Source of the DNA: Collinsella aerofaciens
GTDB lineage: Bacteria; Actinomycetota; Coriobacteriia; Coriobacteriales; Coriobacteriaceae
Assembly (NCBI RefSeq): GCF_015548375.1
Contig: NZ_JADMWW010000003.1
Location: 79,109-143,108 of the forward strand
Direction of reading: 5' to 3'
DNA length: 64,000 bases
In this document: positions 37,542 to 46,015 of the stretch, piece by piece
How positions within the stretch are numbered: position 1 is the stretch's first letter
How the letters are laid out: each line of letters begins with the position of its first letter
Translations under genes and position numbers: made by a program
The notes under the pieces: generated by a model
The model's database searches: none
What the model saw: the letters and a program-made list of their open reading frames with translations, nothing else
What the model was told of the DNA's origin: nothing

Positions 37542-40429
37542 TCGAGGACGCGGTTTCGTCAGGAACGCCGCAGTTTGTCATCGACTCCTATGCCACGCTT
37601 GCCGAACGCGCCAAAACGCAGTCCTTCGGCCTTATCGAGGAAGATGTGATTGTCCTCGATACCGAGACCACAGGTCTTTCGGTGCAGGACAACGAGCTGA
37701 TCGAGATCTCGGCGGCCCGTCTTTCGGGCCGCGAGATCGTCGACCGCTTCGATACCTTCGTGCATCCCAAGCAGCTGATTCCCGCCGAGATTACCGAGCT
37801 CACGAGCATTACAAATGCCGATGTGGCAGATGCCCCGTCGGCCGTTGAGGCCGTCGCCGCTCTCGCCGATTTTGTCGGTGGTTGCCCGGTAATCGCACAT
37901 AACGCCACGTTCGACCGCTCGTTTATCGAGTCGGTCAAAGGCGGCGTCAACGTGAGCGATATTTGGATCGATTCGCTGGCGCTGTCGCGCATCGCGCTTC
38001 CGCGCCTGGCCTCGCACAAGCTGTCTTTTATGGCCGATCTGTTTGGCTGTGACTCGGTATCACACCGTGCCAATGCCGACGTCGACGCCCTGTGTGGCGT
38101 ATGGCGCGTGTTGCTCGTGGCACTCACCGACTTGCCCCAGGGCCTCATGGCGCGCCTAGCCGACATGCATCCGGACGTGCCTTGGTCCTATCGTCCAATC
38201 TTCTCATTCTTGGCGGGGCAGAACCCTGGTTCTATCTTCTCTCTCAGCGCCGCTCGTGCTGACGTTCTCAAGGCCGATCGCGCCGACGATCGGGTGGACG
38301 CCGACGAACTGCCGGTACTCAAGATGCCGAGTCGTGAGGAGATTGAGGCAGACTATGCGCCAGGTGGCCTGGTCAATCGCATGTATCCCACCTACGAGCC
38401 GCGTGATGAGCAGATCGCGATGGCGCTCGAGGTCCGCGATGCGCTGGTCACGGGCACTCATCGTGTAATTGAGGCGGGCACGGGCGTCGGCAAATCGATG
38501 GCCTATCTGGTGCCTTTTGCCGAGGCAGCACGCCGTAACAACATCACGGTTGGTATTGCGACCAAATCGAACAATCTTGCCGACCAGCTCATGTACCATG
38601 AGCTGCCAAAACTTGCCGAGCAACTGGACGGTGGCCTGTCATTTTGCGCTCTCAAGGGCTATGACCACTATCCGTGCCTGCGCAAGCTTGAGCGCATGAG
38701 CCGCGGCCAGGTCGAGATTACCACCAAGCGCGATCCGGCGGACACGCTCACGGCGGTCGCGGTCATTATGGCGTACGTCTGCCAATCAGCCGATGGCGAC
38801 CTCGACTCGCTCGGCATTCGGTGGCGCAGCGTCAACCGCCCCGACTTTACGACGGCCTCGCGCGAGTGTGCTCGTCGCCTCTGCCCGTTTTTCCCTGATA
38901 AATGTTTGGTCCACGGCGCTCGCCGTCGTGCAGCGCATGCCGACGTGGTGGTCACCAACCATTCCCTGCTGTTCCGCAATGTCGCGGCCGAGGGCAGGAT
39001 TTTACCTCCGATTCGTCATTGGGTAATCGACGAGGCCCATTCCGTCGAGCGCGAGGCGCGCCGTCAGTGGGCGCGCGTGGTGTCGGCGGACGAATCACGC
39101 GTTCTGTTTGAGCGCCTGGGTGGCTCGAGCACCGGTGCGCTAAGCCAGGTTTCCCGTGATTTGGCAACCTCCGAGGGCTCTACGCTCTATCTGGGCCTTA
39201 CTGCCAAGGCGACGTCGACGGTTGCGCGCGCGAGCATGGCAATCGCCGACGTGTTCGATGGCGTTCGCGAGCTCGGCCGCCGTGCCCGTGGGGGTTATGA
39301 CAATGCCAATCTATGGATTGGCCCCGAGCTGCGCGAATCTGACGACTGGCATGATTTCTTACCGTCGGCCTACGCTGCCATCGATGCATTGGAACAAGCT
39401 GACAAGAGCGTCGACGCGCTGGTGCAGGCTGTCGCCGCCGACAAGCCCGAGGTTGTTGTCGACCTGGGCGATATCTCGCGCCGCCTGCACGAGCTGGCCG
39501 AGAACCTCAAACTCATCATCGACGGCACCGATGAACACTACGTGTATTCGCTGCAGGTCAATCGCAGGTTGCGTGCCGGCGGAGAGTCAATGACCGCAGA
39601 GCGCATCGACATTGGCGAGGCCTTGGCAACCGAGTGGCTGCCCGAGGTTCACACGGCTATCTTTGCCTCGGCGACCATGACGGTGTCCAAAAGCTTTGAA
39701 CACTTTAACCACGCGGTCGGCCTCGATCGCATCGGTGCTTCGACATCCTCATCGCTGCACTTGGACTCGAGCTACGACTTTGATTCGAACATGGCTGTAG
39801 TCGTTGCGGGCGATATACCCGATCCGCGCGATCGTGAGAGCTATCTTACGGCGCTCGAGCGCGTGCTGGTCGACGCCCATCTTGCCATGGGCGGATCGGT
39901 GCTCACGCTGTTCACCAATCGGCGCGACATGGAAGACCTGTACACCCGCGTTGAGCCCAAGATGGCCCGTGCGGGTCTGGAACTCAACTGCCAGCAGCGC
40001 AACTCATCTCCCCGTCGCCTGCGCGACCGGTTTATCAGCGAGCCGACTTCATCGCTTTTTGCGCTTAAGGCCTTCTGGGAGGGATTCGACGCCAGCGGCG
40101 AGACGCTGCGCTGCGTCATCATTCCCAAGCTGCCGTTCTCGAGCCCCACGGACCCGCTCTCGTGCGAGCGCAACCTGCGCGAAGACCGCGCTTGGGCGCG
40201 CTATTCGCTGCCCGAGGCGGTGCTCGAGGTCAAGCAGGCGGCTGGCCGCCTTATCCGCTCGTCGACCGATTGCGGCGTGCTGATTCTGGCCGACCCGCGC
40301 CTGGTGACGAAGGGCTACGGAAAGAAGTTCTTAACGTCGCTGCCCACGAGCTCCTACCAGCGCATCGAATCGGCGCAGATCGGGCACTATCTGCAACTGT
40401 GGCGTGCACGCCACGAGCGGCGGCGCTAA
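37535..40429 (+). CDS. DnaQ-type exonuclease fused to DinG-type helicase
   Basis: 964 residues. The N terminus is a DEDDh 3'-5' exonuclease (DTETTG, AHNATFDRSF, HRANADVDA). From about 290 there is an XPD/DinG-like superfamily 2 core: EAGTGVGKSMAY (Walker A), a four-Cys set around PCLRK and ECARRLCPFFPDKC consistent with an iron-sulfur domain, and VIDEAH. B. subtilis DinG also has an exonuclease domain, where it is a nuclease; the Cys set here suggests an active cluster. Neighbouring WYL regulators hint at a DNA-damage context. Confidence 0.9.
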   Translation: MLIEDAVSSGTPQFVIDSYATLAERAKTQSFGLIEEDVIVLDTETTGLSVQDNELIEISAARLSGREIVDRFDTFVHPKQLIPAEITELTSITNADVADAPSAVEAVAALADFVGGCPVIAHNATFDRSFIESVKGGVNVSDIWIDSLALSRIALPRLASHKLSFMADLFGCDSVSHRANADVDALCGVWRVLLVALTDLPQGLMARLADMHPDVPWSYRPIFSFLAGQNPGSIFSLSAARADVLKADRADDRVDADELPVLKMPSREEIEADYAPGGLVNRMYPTYEPRDEQIAMALEVRDALVTGTHRVIEAGTGVGKSMAYLVPFAEAARRNNITVGIATKSNNLADQLMYHELPKLAEQLDGGLSFCALKGYDHYPCLRKLERMSRGQVEITTKRDPADTLTAVAVIMAYVCQSADGDLDSLGIRWRSVNRPDFTTASRECARRLCPFFPDKCLVHGARRRAAHADVVVTNHSLLFRNVAAEGRILPPIRHWVIDEAHSVEREARRQWARVVSADESRVLFERLGGSSTGALSQVSRDLATSEGSTLYLGLTAKATSTVARASMAIADVFDGVRELGRRARGGYDNANLWIGPELRESDDWHDFLPSAYAAIDALEQADKSVDALVQAVAADKPEVVVDLGDISRRLHELAENLKLIIDGTDEHYVYSLQVNRRLRAGGESMTAERIDIGEALATEWLPEVHTAIFASATMTVSKSFEHFNHAVGLDRIGASTSSSLHLDSSYDFDSNMAVVVAGDIPDPRDRESYLTALERVLVDAHLAMGGSVLTLFTNRRDMEDLYTRVEPKMARAGLELNCQQRNSSPRRLRDRFISEPTSSLFALKAFWEGFDASGETLRCVIIPKLPFSSPTDPLSCERNLREDRAWARYSLPEAVLEVKQAAGRLIRSSTDCGVLILADPRLVTKGYGKKFLTSLPTSSYQRIESAQIGHYLQLWRARHERRR

Positions 40430-41343
40430 AGCGGACAAACGAGGGTTTTTGCCATATCGCACAGACGCTTTGACAGGGCGGGGTCATCCAAGATGCGGAT
40501 GGCTCCGCCCGCTGCGATTACCTGGCTCAGTAGCCAACGCTCGGAGCCGTAATGCACGGTTACCATTGCCATGTCTGCCCCGCTGCGCTCGATTAGGGTG
40601 ATGCCGGCCCAGTCCAGATGTTCCGCCATATTGAATGGCATCAAGAGCTTTGCGCTACGCTGCGTCCGGGCAAGGGAATCGTGGAGGGATGCGACGTCCG
40701 GTGCGTGAGACACGACGGAGTCTTCCGTCAAGGTGAGTCCCTCGATTTTATCCATGCGATAGGTGCGCTGCTCATCGACTGCGATGTCCCAGGCAATCAA
40801 GTATGTTTGGTCGCCGTTTGCCGTAATGCGCAAGGGGTCGACCAGACGCTCGCGTGGCCGTGCATCGTCCATCGAGCGATACGAGATGCGGCAGCGAACG
40901 CCGTCCTGAATGGCGCAGCTCAGCTGCTGCCAGTGCGACCCGTGGTTGACGGTGTCAAAGACGCGCTGGTTATAGCCGAGCTCTTCGGGTAGAAGAGCAT
41001 GCCGAATCCGGGCTGCCGTCTGTGGCTCGATCCCCAACGATTCAAGTTCGTGGTTGAGCACAGCGCCCTCGGCGGCACTCAGGCGCAACGGTAGAACATG
41101 CCCGGCGTCGCCGGTGAGGACCACACGCTCGCCGCGGCATTCGCAGATGATGCGCGCGCCCGATTCTCGGTCCGCGAGCGTCGAGACGATCTCGAGAATC
41201 TCGTCGAGCGACACCCCTGTGATGTCAAAGCGGCTGCAAATCTCGGCTCGTGTCATGCCGCTCTCGCCGGCGGCGTAGAGGGCCTCCATGATGTCGATGG
41301 CGCGCGAGAGTCTCTGCTCGCTGGTGAGTTTACGCACGGGCAT
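40426..41343 (-). CDS. WYL-domain transcription regulator, PafC-like
   Basis: 305 residues: N-terminal winged helix (EQRLSRAIDIMEALYAAGESGMTRAEICSRF), a WYL-type Sm-like fold (CRISYRSMDDARPRERLVDPLRI, QTYLIAWD) and a C-terminal extension. PafBC in Actinomycetota controls the RecA-independent DNA-damage response. The ATG at 41343 overlaps the 3' end of the upstream regulator gene; AAAGGA lies about a dozen bases upstream. It converges on the helicase gene with 3' ends touching. Confidence 0.85.
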   Translation of the reverse strand: MPVRKLTSEQRLSRAIDIMEALYAAGESGMTRAEICSRFDITGVSLDEILEIVSTLADRESGARIICECRGERVVLTGDAGHVLPLRLSAAEGAVLNHELESLGIEPQTAARIRHALLPEELGYNQRVFDTVNHGSHWQQLSCAIQDGVRCRISYRSMDDARPRERLVDPLRITANGDQTYLIAWDIAVDEQRTYRMDKIEGLTLTEDSVVSHAPDVASLHDSLARTQRSAKLLMPFNMAEHLDWAGITLIERSGADMAMVTVHYGSERWLLSQVIAAGGAIRILDDPALSKRLCDMAKTLVCPL

Positions 41344-42352
41344 GCTCGTGCACCGTCCTTTCAATGAGGCGGTTCCACGCCTGCTTGAGCGATTTGGGGG
41401 CCACGGGCCTCATGCCGTCCACGGCGTGGGCCATGCAAAATGAGGCGGCGGCTTCAAGGTCACGCACGTCAACGGTCCAGGTCCATCCCGCATCGGTGTG
41501 TGCGAGCTCACCTCGCCCGCGCGTGAGGCCGTTGATCATATCGATCTGCGTCTGAGGGGCGAACGAGAACGTGGCTGCAACGGGCGGTCGGTCGGCAAAA
41601 TCGAATTCAAAGAACAGATAGTCGTTGAGATTGAAGTCCGCAGGGATGGCGTAGGCCTTCGAAGGACGCCAAGCGCGAACGATACGGTCGCAGCGGAATG
41701 TCCTGATGCCGTCGGTGACATTGTCGAGGCCGCAGAAGTACGCCACGCCCTCGCGTTCGAACATGCCGTAGACGCAGACGGTACGTTCTTTCTGCTCGCC
41801 GCGTCCGTTCTGATATAAAAATCGCAGCGCGCATCGCTCGGCAAAGGCGCTCCATACCGCATCGACGGTGGGAGAGCGGCGGATTGGTGCTTCGTCCACC
41901 GTCGTCCTACCGGTGAGATAGGCAATCTTGGAGCGAATATCGGCAAGCGGTGCGGCAAAAGTTGATGAGCCGGCCGCTAGTGTCTGGTCGATGGCGTTGA
42001 GCAGGATATCGGCGTCGTCTGCGGTGATGAGGCCGCCTGCTGCAAAGGTGTGCTCGCGGTCGATTGTCCACGAGCTTTCCTCGGTCTCCTGCGCACCGGC
42101 GGGGCGAACCTCCTTGATTAAGATGCCACGCTCGAGCAGTTTGTCACGATCGCGCCGAAACTTGCGCTTATCCGAGTCGATATTGCCCGAGCCATATCCC
42201 AAGTCAGAATCCAAGACGATCTGCTCGGTCGTCAGCGGTTCGGGGGAGCTGTTGAGCACAAAGAAAAGATTGAGGATGCGCTGAGCCGTTTTATCGAAAC
42301 CGGGCTCCGAATTCCCCTTTTTAATTGTCGCGGTCGCGTCGCTTGCCGTCAT
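41330..42352 (-). CDS. WYL-domain transcription regulator, PafB-like
   Basis: 340 residues with an N-terminal HTH (QRILNLFFVLNSSPEPLTTEQIV...KFRRDRDKLLERGI), then a WYL domain (LRFLYQNGRGEQKERTVCVYGMF, YFCGLDNV). Paired with the next WYL gene with 14-base overlap, the classic PafBC arrangement. GAGGACTCT precedes the ATG. Possible ligand is ssDNA or another damage signal, by family. Confidence 0.85.
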   Translation of the reverse strand: MTASDATATIKKGNSEPGFDKTAQRILNLFFVLNSSPEPLTTEQIVLDSDLGYGSGNIDSDKRKFRRDRDKLLERGILIKEVRPAGAQETEESSWTIDREHTFAAGGLITADDADILLNAIDQTLAAGSSTFAAPLADIRSKIAYLTGRTTVDEAPIRRSPTVDAVWSAFAERCALRFLYQNGRGEQKERTVCVYGMFEREGVAYFCGLDNVTDGIRTFRCDRIVRAWRPSKAYAIPADFNLNDYLFFEFDFADRPPVAATFSFAPQTQIDMINGLTRGRGELAHTDAGWTWTVDVRDLEAAASFCMAHAVDGMRPVAPKSLKQAWNRLIERTVHEHARA

Positions 42353-42550
42353 AGAGTCCTCGCATGAGAAGGTGGTTTGCTGCCATGATTTTAGTCCGAT
42401 ATGGAGATTAGGCTATATCCTTGTCCGCTCGAGGCGTTAAGATGGCCCGAATTCGGTCGTTTGCGCTCGCTCGGGGTATACTTTCGACTATATACGGTTC
42501 TAATGTGCATGCATTGGGCCTATTTGTCGGATTATGGATGTGGAGCGCAC

Positions 42551-45500
42551 ATGGCGAACACCCAGAACTATATTAACCACCTGCTGCAGAACACCGGCAT
42601 TACGCCGGCATGCAGCGAAGAAGAGCGCTTGGCTGCCGAGGATATCGCTCAGATCTTCCGCAACCACGGCTTTGACCCCGAGGTTCAGGAGTTCAATGCC
42701 CCGGCGCCCAGTAGATTGGCATTTGCCGTTACCGGTATTCTTGCGTTTGCCGGCGCCCTGCTGATGGGCATCGGCGGCGGTATCGGCTTGGTCGGCACCT
42801 TGCTGGCCATTGTCGGCGCCGTTCTTTACGTGCTCGAGCGCACGGGCCACCCCGTGGTTTCGCGCCTGGGCAAGACGGGCGTGAGCCAAAATGTCATCGC
42901 CTACCACAAGGCCTCGGGCCCGCTCGCGTCTCCGCGCAACCGCCCGGTGGTCGTTGTCGCACACTACGACTCTCCCCGTGCTGAGCTGCTCGCCCGCGAG
43001 CCCTATGCTTCGTATCGTGCGCTCATCGCCAAGTTGTTGCCCGTTGCCACGATTGCCCCTGCTGCCGTTGCCATCCTGCGTATCCTGCCGCTCCCCGGCG
43101 CGCTCAAGGTTCTGCTGTGGATTGTCGCGATCCTCGCTTCCCTCGTTGCACTTGCCAACGCGGCAAACATCATCTCTAACCGCCACGTTCTTCCCTATAC
43201 GTCCGGCGCGGTGTGCAACAAGTCTTCTGTCGCCGCTATGCTCGGCGTTATGGACAACGTTGCTCCCTTCCAGGGCGAGAACGAGTTTCCCGACGATGTT
43301 CCGTTCGATACCTATTTTGGGGAGCAGAAACGTCGTGCCGAGGAAATGGCGCGCGCGGCGGCGGAGTATGCCGCGACCCAGCAGCAAAACGACTACGGCA
43401 ACACCATCGAGTACGAAGAGCCTACCTACGCCGAGGACGAGTTCGGTCAGCCGATTGCTCCCGACGCTCAAACCGAGCCCGAACAGGGCGAGGCTTTTGA
43501 CGAGCAGATTGAGGGCTTTGAGGGTGCGTCTGCCGACGAGACGCTGATTGGCGCCATCGTGCCCGAGGATCAGAATCAGGCTGTCCAGGCCGAAGAGTTC
43601 AATGACGAGGTTCCCGCTGCTGAGCCGGCGGAGGAGCCTGCCGCGGCCGAGCCCGAGCCCAAGCTCTATCGCAACGCCGCCGGCAACATTCGCTTTGGTT
43701 CGGATGCCATCCGTGCACTCGGAATGCTTCCCGAGTCCTGCACGCTCGATTACGAGGAGGGCGAGGAGCCGACGTTTGAGCCCGAGCCTGCGCCCGTTGT
43801 CACTGCGGATGATGAGTCTGCCGCGGTTACCGCTGCCGTTGCCGAGCCCGAGGCGGTGTCCGCGATCGATCCCGCGGCAGGACTGGACATTTTGGCTCCC
43901 GCCGCGCCGGCGCAAGACGTTGCGGACGAGTCTGACGACGATTACGTTGAACAGCCGAGGCGCGTGTCTTACGAGAGCGATACTGATTTCTCGGCCGAGA
44001 TTCCCGCGGCAACGCCGCATGCCGACATTGCATCCGCGTTCTCTTCGATTGGCGCCAGCGCTTCCAACTTCTTTAAGGGTGCGCTTGCAAAGGGCAGGAA
44101 ATTTGTCGACGATTTCGAGGAGAAGCGCGCTGCCGCACGCGAGGCTGCCGAGCAGGAGGCTATCGCTCAGCAGCAGGCAGCCGAGGCGGCACGTGAGCGC
44201 GCGGCGCAAGAGTTCGAGCAGAACGAGGCTATGCAGTCCGGGCCCGTCGACGCTGCCGAAGCTACGACGTCCTTTGAGTCCCAGCAACCGACGTCAGCGG
44301 ATGTTGTTGAGGTAACAACGTCTTTCGAGGCTCAGCAGCACGTCGATAGCACCATGTCGTTTGATGCCGCGCAGTTCGATTCCACGATAACGTTTGAAAA
44401 GCAAGGCACCGCAATTGCCGCGCCCCTTCCTGTTTCCGATGAGCAGGGCGACGCGGCAGACGATGACGAGCCCATTGATGCTGCCGAGGACGAGTCCGTC
44501 GAGGCCAACTCTGACGAAGAGCAATACGCGGCAGCCGATCAAGGTGATTCGACCGAGGTCGAGCAGGAGGAAGTGCCTGCGGTTTCCGAGACTCCCGAGA
44601 CGGATGAGTCGAGGCCTTACTCCACGCAGATTTTCACCATGCCGACCCCGAGTGGTTCCGGTGCCACGGTTGCCAATGTTGCTCCCACCCAGGACGAAAC
44701 GGTCGATTCCCTTATGGCCCAGATTTCCTCCCAGGCATCGCCGCGTCCGCAGATAAATGTTCCCGATCCGGCGTCGGCACCGTCGCCTGCACCTTCCTCG
44801 TCTCCGCTGGCTTCGGTCCCCGATCCGTCGCTGCCGTCTATGAGGCAGGCAAACGTTGCGTCTCGCACGTCGCTGTTCGACCTTCCCGATCCCTCTGCCC
44901 AGGTCAACGACCCCTTTGCTACTGCCCAGGGTCCCGAACCCACATCGGCACCCGTTGCGCCTTCTATGCCCGTTGCGTCGGGCGCGCAGCCGATCGAGAC
45001 CATTTCGGCTCCCGCCCCAGCGGCACCCAAGTCTCGCAAACGCGGCCTGGGTGGCCTGTTCGGTTGTAAAAGGAAAAACGAGCAGGACAGCATGAGTGAT
45101 TGGCTGGGCGTCGAAGACGATTACGATGCCAAGAAGTCCGGTCGCGGTATCGGTTCGTGGGATAACTTCGAGGACGATAACGATGGCTGGAAGGGCGGCG
45201 CTACGTCTTCCGATGGCGCTTCTTCCGAAGATATGCTCTCGGCTGTCGCCTCTATGGGCGATGATGAGCTGCTCGGTCACGATATCTGGTTTGTGGCAAC
45301 GGGCGCCTCGGATTGTGATGGCGCCGGCATGAAGGCCTTCTTGGCTTCGCATCGCGATAAGCTCCGCGGCGTATTCTTCATCAATCTTGAATCCGTCGGC
45401 GCCGGTAGGCTTTCGGTGGTGACGGTCGAGGGCGAACAGCAGCTGCTCAAGGGCGATCGCCGCATCATGAACCTGGTCAGCAAGGTGTGCAAGTCGTTCC

Positions 45501-45709
45501 ATGTCGATTGTGGCGCGCTCGAGATGCCCTATGCCAAGACCGATGCCTATGCCGCGCTCGAGGCGAGCCGCCGAGCCCTCACCATCGCCGGCGTGGACGG
45601 CACGCGTCTGGCTTGCGCTCGTACCGAGGACGACCTGCCCCACAATGTCAACCCGACGAACATTGCCACGGTATCCGAGGTCGTGACCGAGGTTATCCGC
45701 CGTTCGTAG
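42551..45709 (+). CDS. M28-like membrane protein with giant disordered insertion
   Basis: 1052 residues. The start is a helical N terminus, then two membrane helices (about 54-98), the M28 metal-site-like VVVVAHYD (H138, D140), and more membrane helices (about 160-208). Residues about 241-905 are acidic, alanine-rich and disordered. The last about 140 residues (DIWFVATGASDCDGAGMKAFL, FFINLESVGAG, DDLPHNVNPT) resemble the rest of an M28 fold, but the bridging Asp and the Glu-Glu pair are replaced (NKSS, SDCD). It may be a pseudo-peptidase. The ATG at 42551 follows GGAG. Confidence 0.75.
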   Translation: MANTQNYINHLLQNTGITPACSEEERLAAEDIAQIFRNHGFDPEVQEFNAPAPSRLAFAVTGILAFAGALLMGIGGGIGLVGTLLAIVGAVLYVLERTGHPVVSRLGKTGVSQNVIAYHKASGPLASPRNRPVVVVAHYDSPRAELLAREPYASYRALIAKLLPVATIAPAAVAILRILPLPGALKVLLWIVAILASLVALANAANIISNRHVLPYTSGAVCNKSSVAAMLGVMDNVAPFQGENEFPDDVPFDTYFGEQKRRAEEMARAAAEYAATQQQNDYGNTIEYEEPTYAEDEFGQPIAPDAQTEPEQGEAFDEQIEGFEGASADETLIGAIVPEDQNQAVQAEEFNDEVPAAEPAEEPAAAEPEPKLYRNAAGNIRFGSDAIRALGMLPESCTLDYEEGEEPTFEPEPAPVVTADDESAAVTAAVAEPEAVSAIDPAAGLDILAPAAPAQDVADESDDDYVEQPRRVSYESDTDFSAEIPAATPHADIASAFSSIGASASNFFKGALAKGRKFVDDFEEKRAAAREAAEQEAIAQQQAAEAARERAAQEFEQNEAMQSGPVDAAEATTSFESQQPTSADVVEVTTSFEAQQHVDSTMSFDAAQFDSTITFEKQGTAIAAPLPVSDEQGDAADDDEPIDAAEDESVEANSDEEQYAAADQGDSTEVEQEEVPAVSETPETDESRPYSTQIFTMPTPSGSGATVANVAPTQDETVDSLMAQISSQASPRPQINVPDPASAPSPAPSSSPLASVPDPSLPSMRQANVASRTSLFDLPDPSAQVNDPFATAQGPEPTSAPVAPSMPVASGAQPIETISAPAPAAPKSRKRGLGGLFGCKRKNEQDSMSDWLGVEDDYDAKKSGRGIGSWDNFEDDNDGWKGGATSSDGASSEDMLSAVASMGDDELLGHDIWFVATGASDCDGAGMKAFLASHRDKLRGVFFINLESVGAGRLSVVTVEGEQQLLKGDRRIMNLVSKVCKSFHVDCGALEMPYAKTDAYAALEASRRALTIAGVDGTRLACARTEDDLPHNVNPTNIATVSEVVTEVIRRS

Positions 45710-45730
45710 ACGGAGCTCTAAGGAGTCAAC

Positions 45731-45949
45731 GTGTTTTCGTATATTAAGCGCCATTGGCCTGTCTACGTGATTTTGACCTTGATTGCCATTGCGTTAGGAT
45801 TTGGGGCTGCCTACATCGTGGGTGCAAAGGGCTCGACCCCCGCCTCCGCAATCAGCGAAGAGGTGGAGCAAGAACAGAGTACGGGTGCCGATGGGATTCC
45901 TGAGTCCGAGCAGGCAATCGTTGATGGTGGATCTTCGTCTGCAGAGTAG
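45731..45949 (+). CDS. small single-pass membrane protein
   Basis: 72 residues: basic start, one helix (about 10-31), then an acidic, serine-rich tail. GTG start with AAGGAG. Follows the M28-like gene by 21 bases and ends at a terminator, so it probably belongs to that operon. Function unknown. Confidence 0.7.
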   Translation: MFSYIKRHWPVYVILTLIAIALGFGAAYIVGAKGSTPASAISEEVEQEQSTGADGIPESEQAIVDGGSSSAE

Positions 45950-45970
45950 ATACGGCGATTTACATGATTG

Positions 45971-46008
45971 AAAGCGGGCGAGCCAGGGGACTGGCTCGCC
46001 CGCTTTTT
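45971..46008. terminator. bidirectional terminator
   Basis: AAAGCGGGCGAGCCAG / CTGGCTCGCCCGCTTT stem with tracts on both sides. It lies between the small membrane protein and the adhesin, whose 3' ends face each other. Confidence 0.88.
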
Positions 46009-46015
46009 CATCGCG

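Noticed and set aside
42401..42550. 50-codon N-terminal extension of the M28-like protein
   Set aside because: No ribosome site, poor composition, and the ATG at 42551 has GGAG at good distance.
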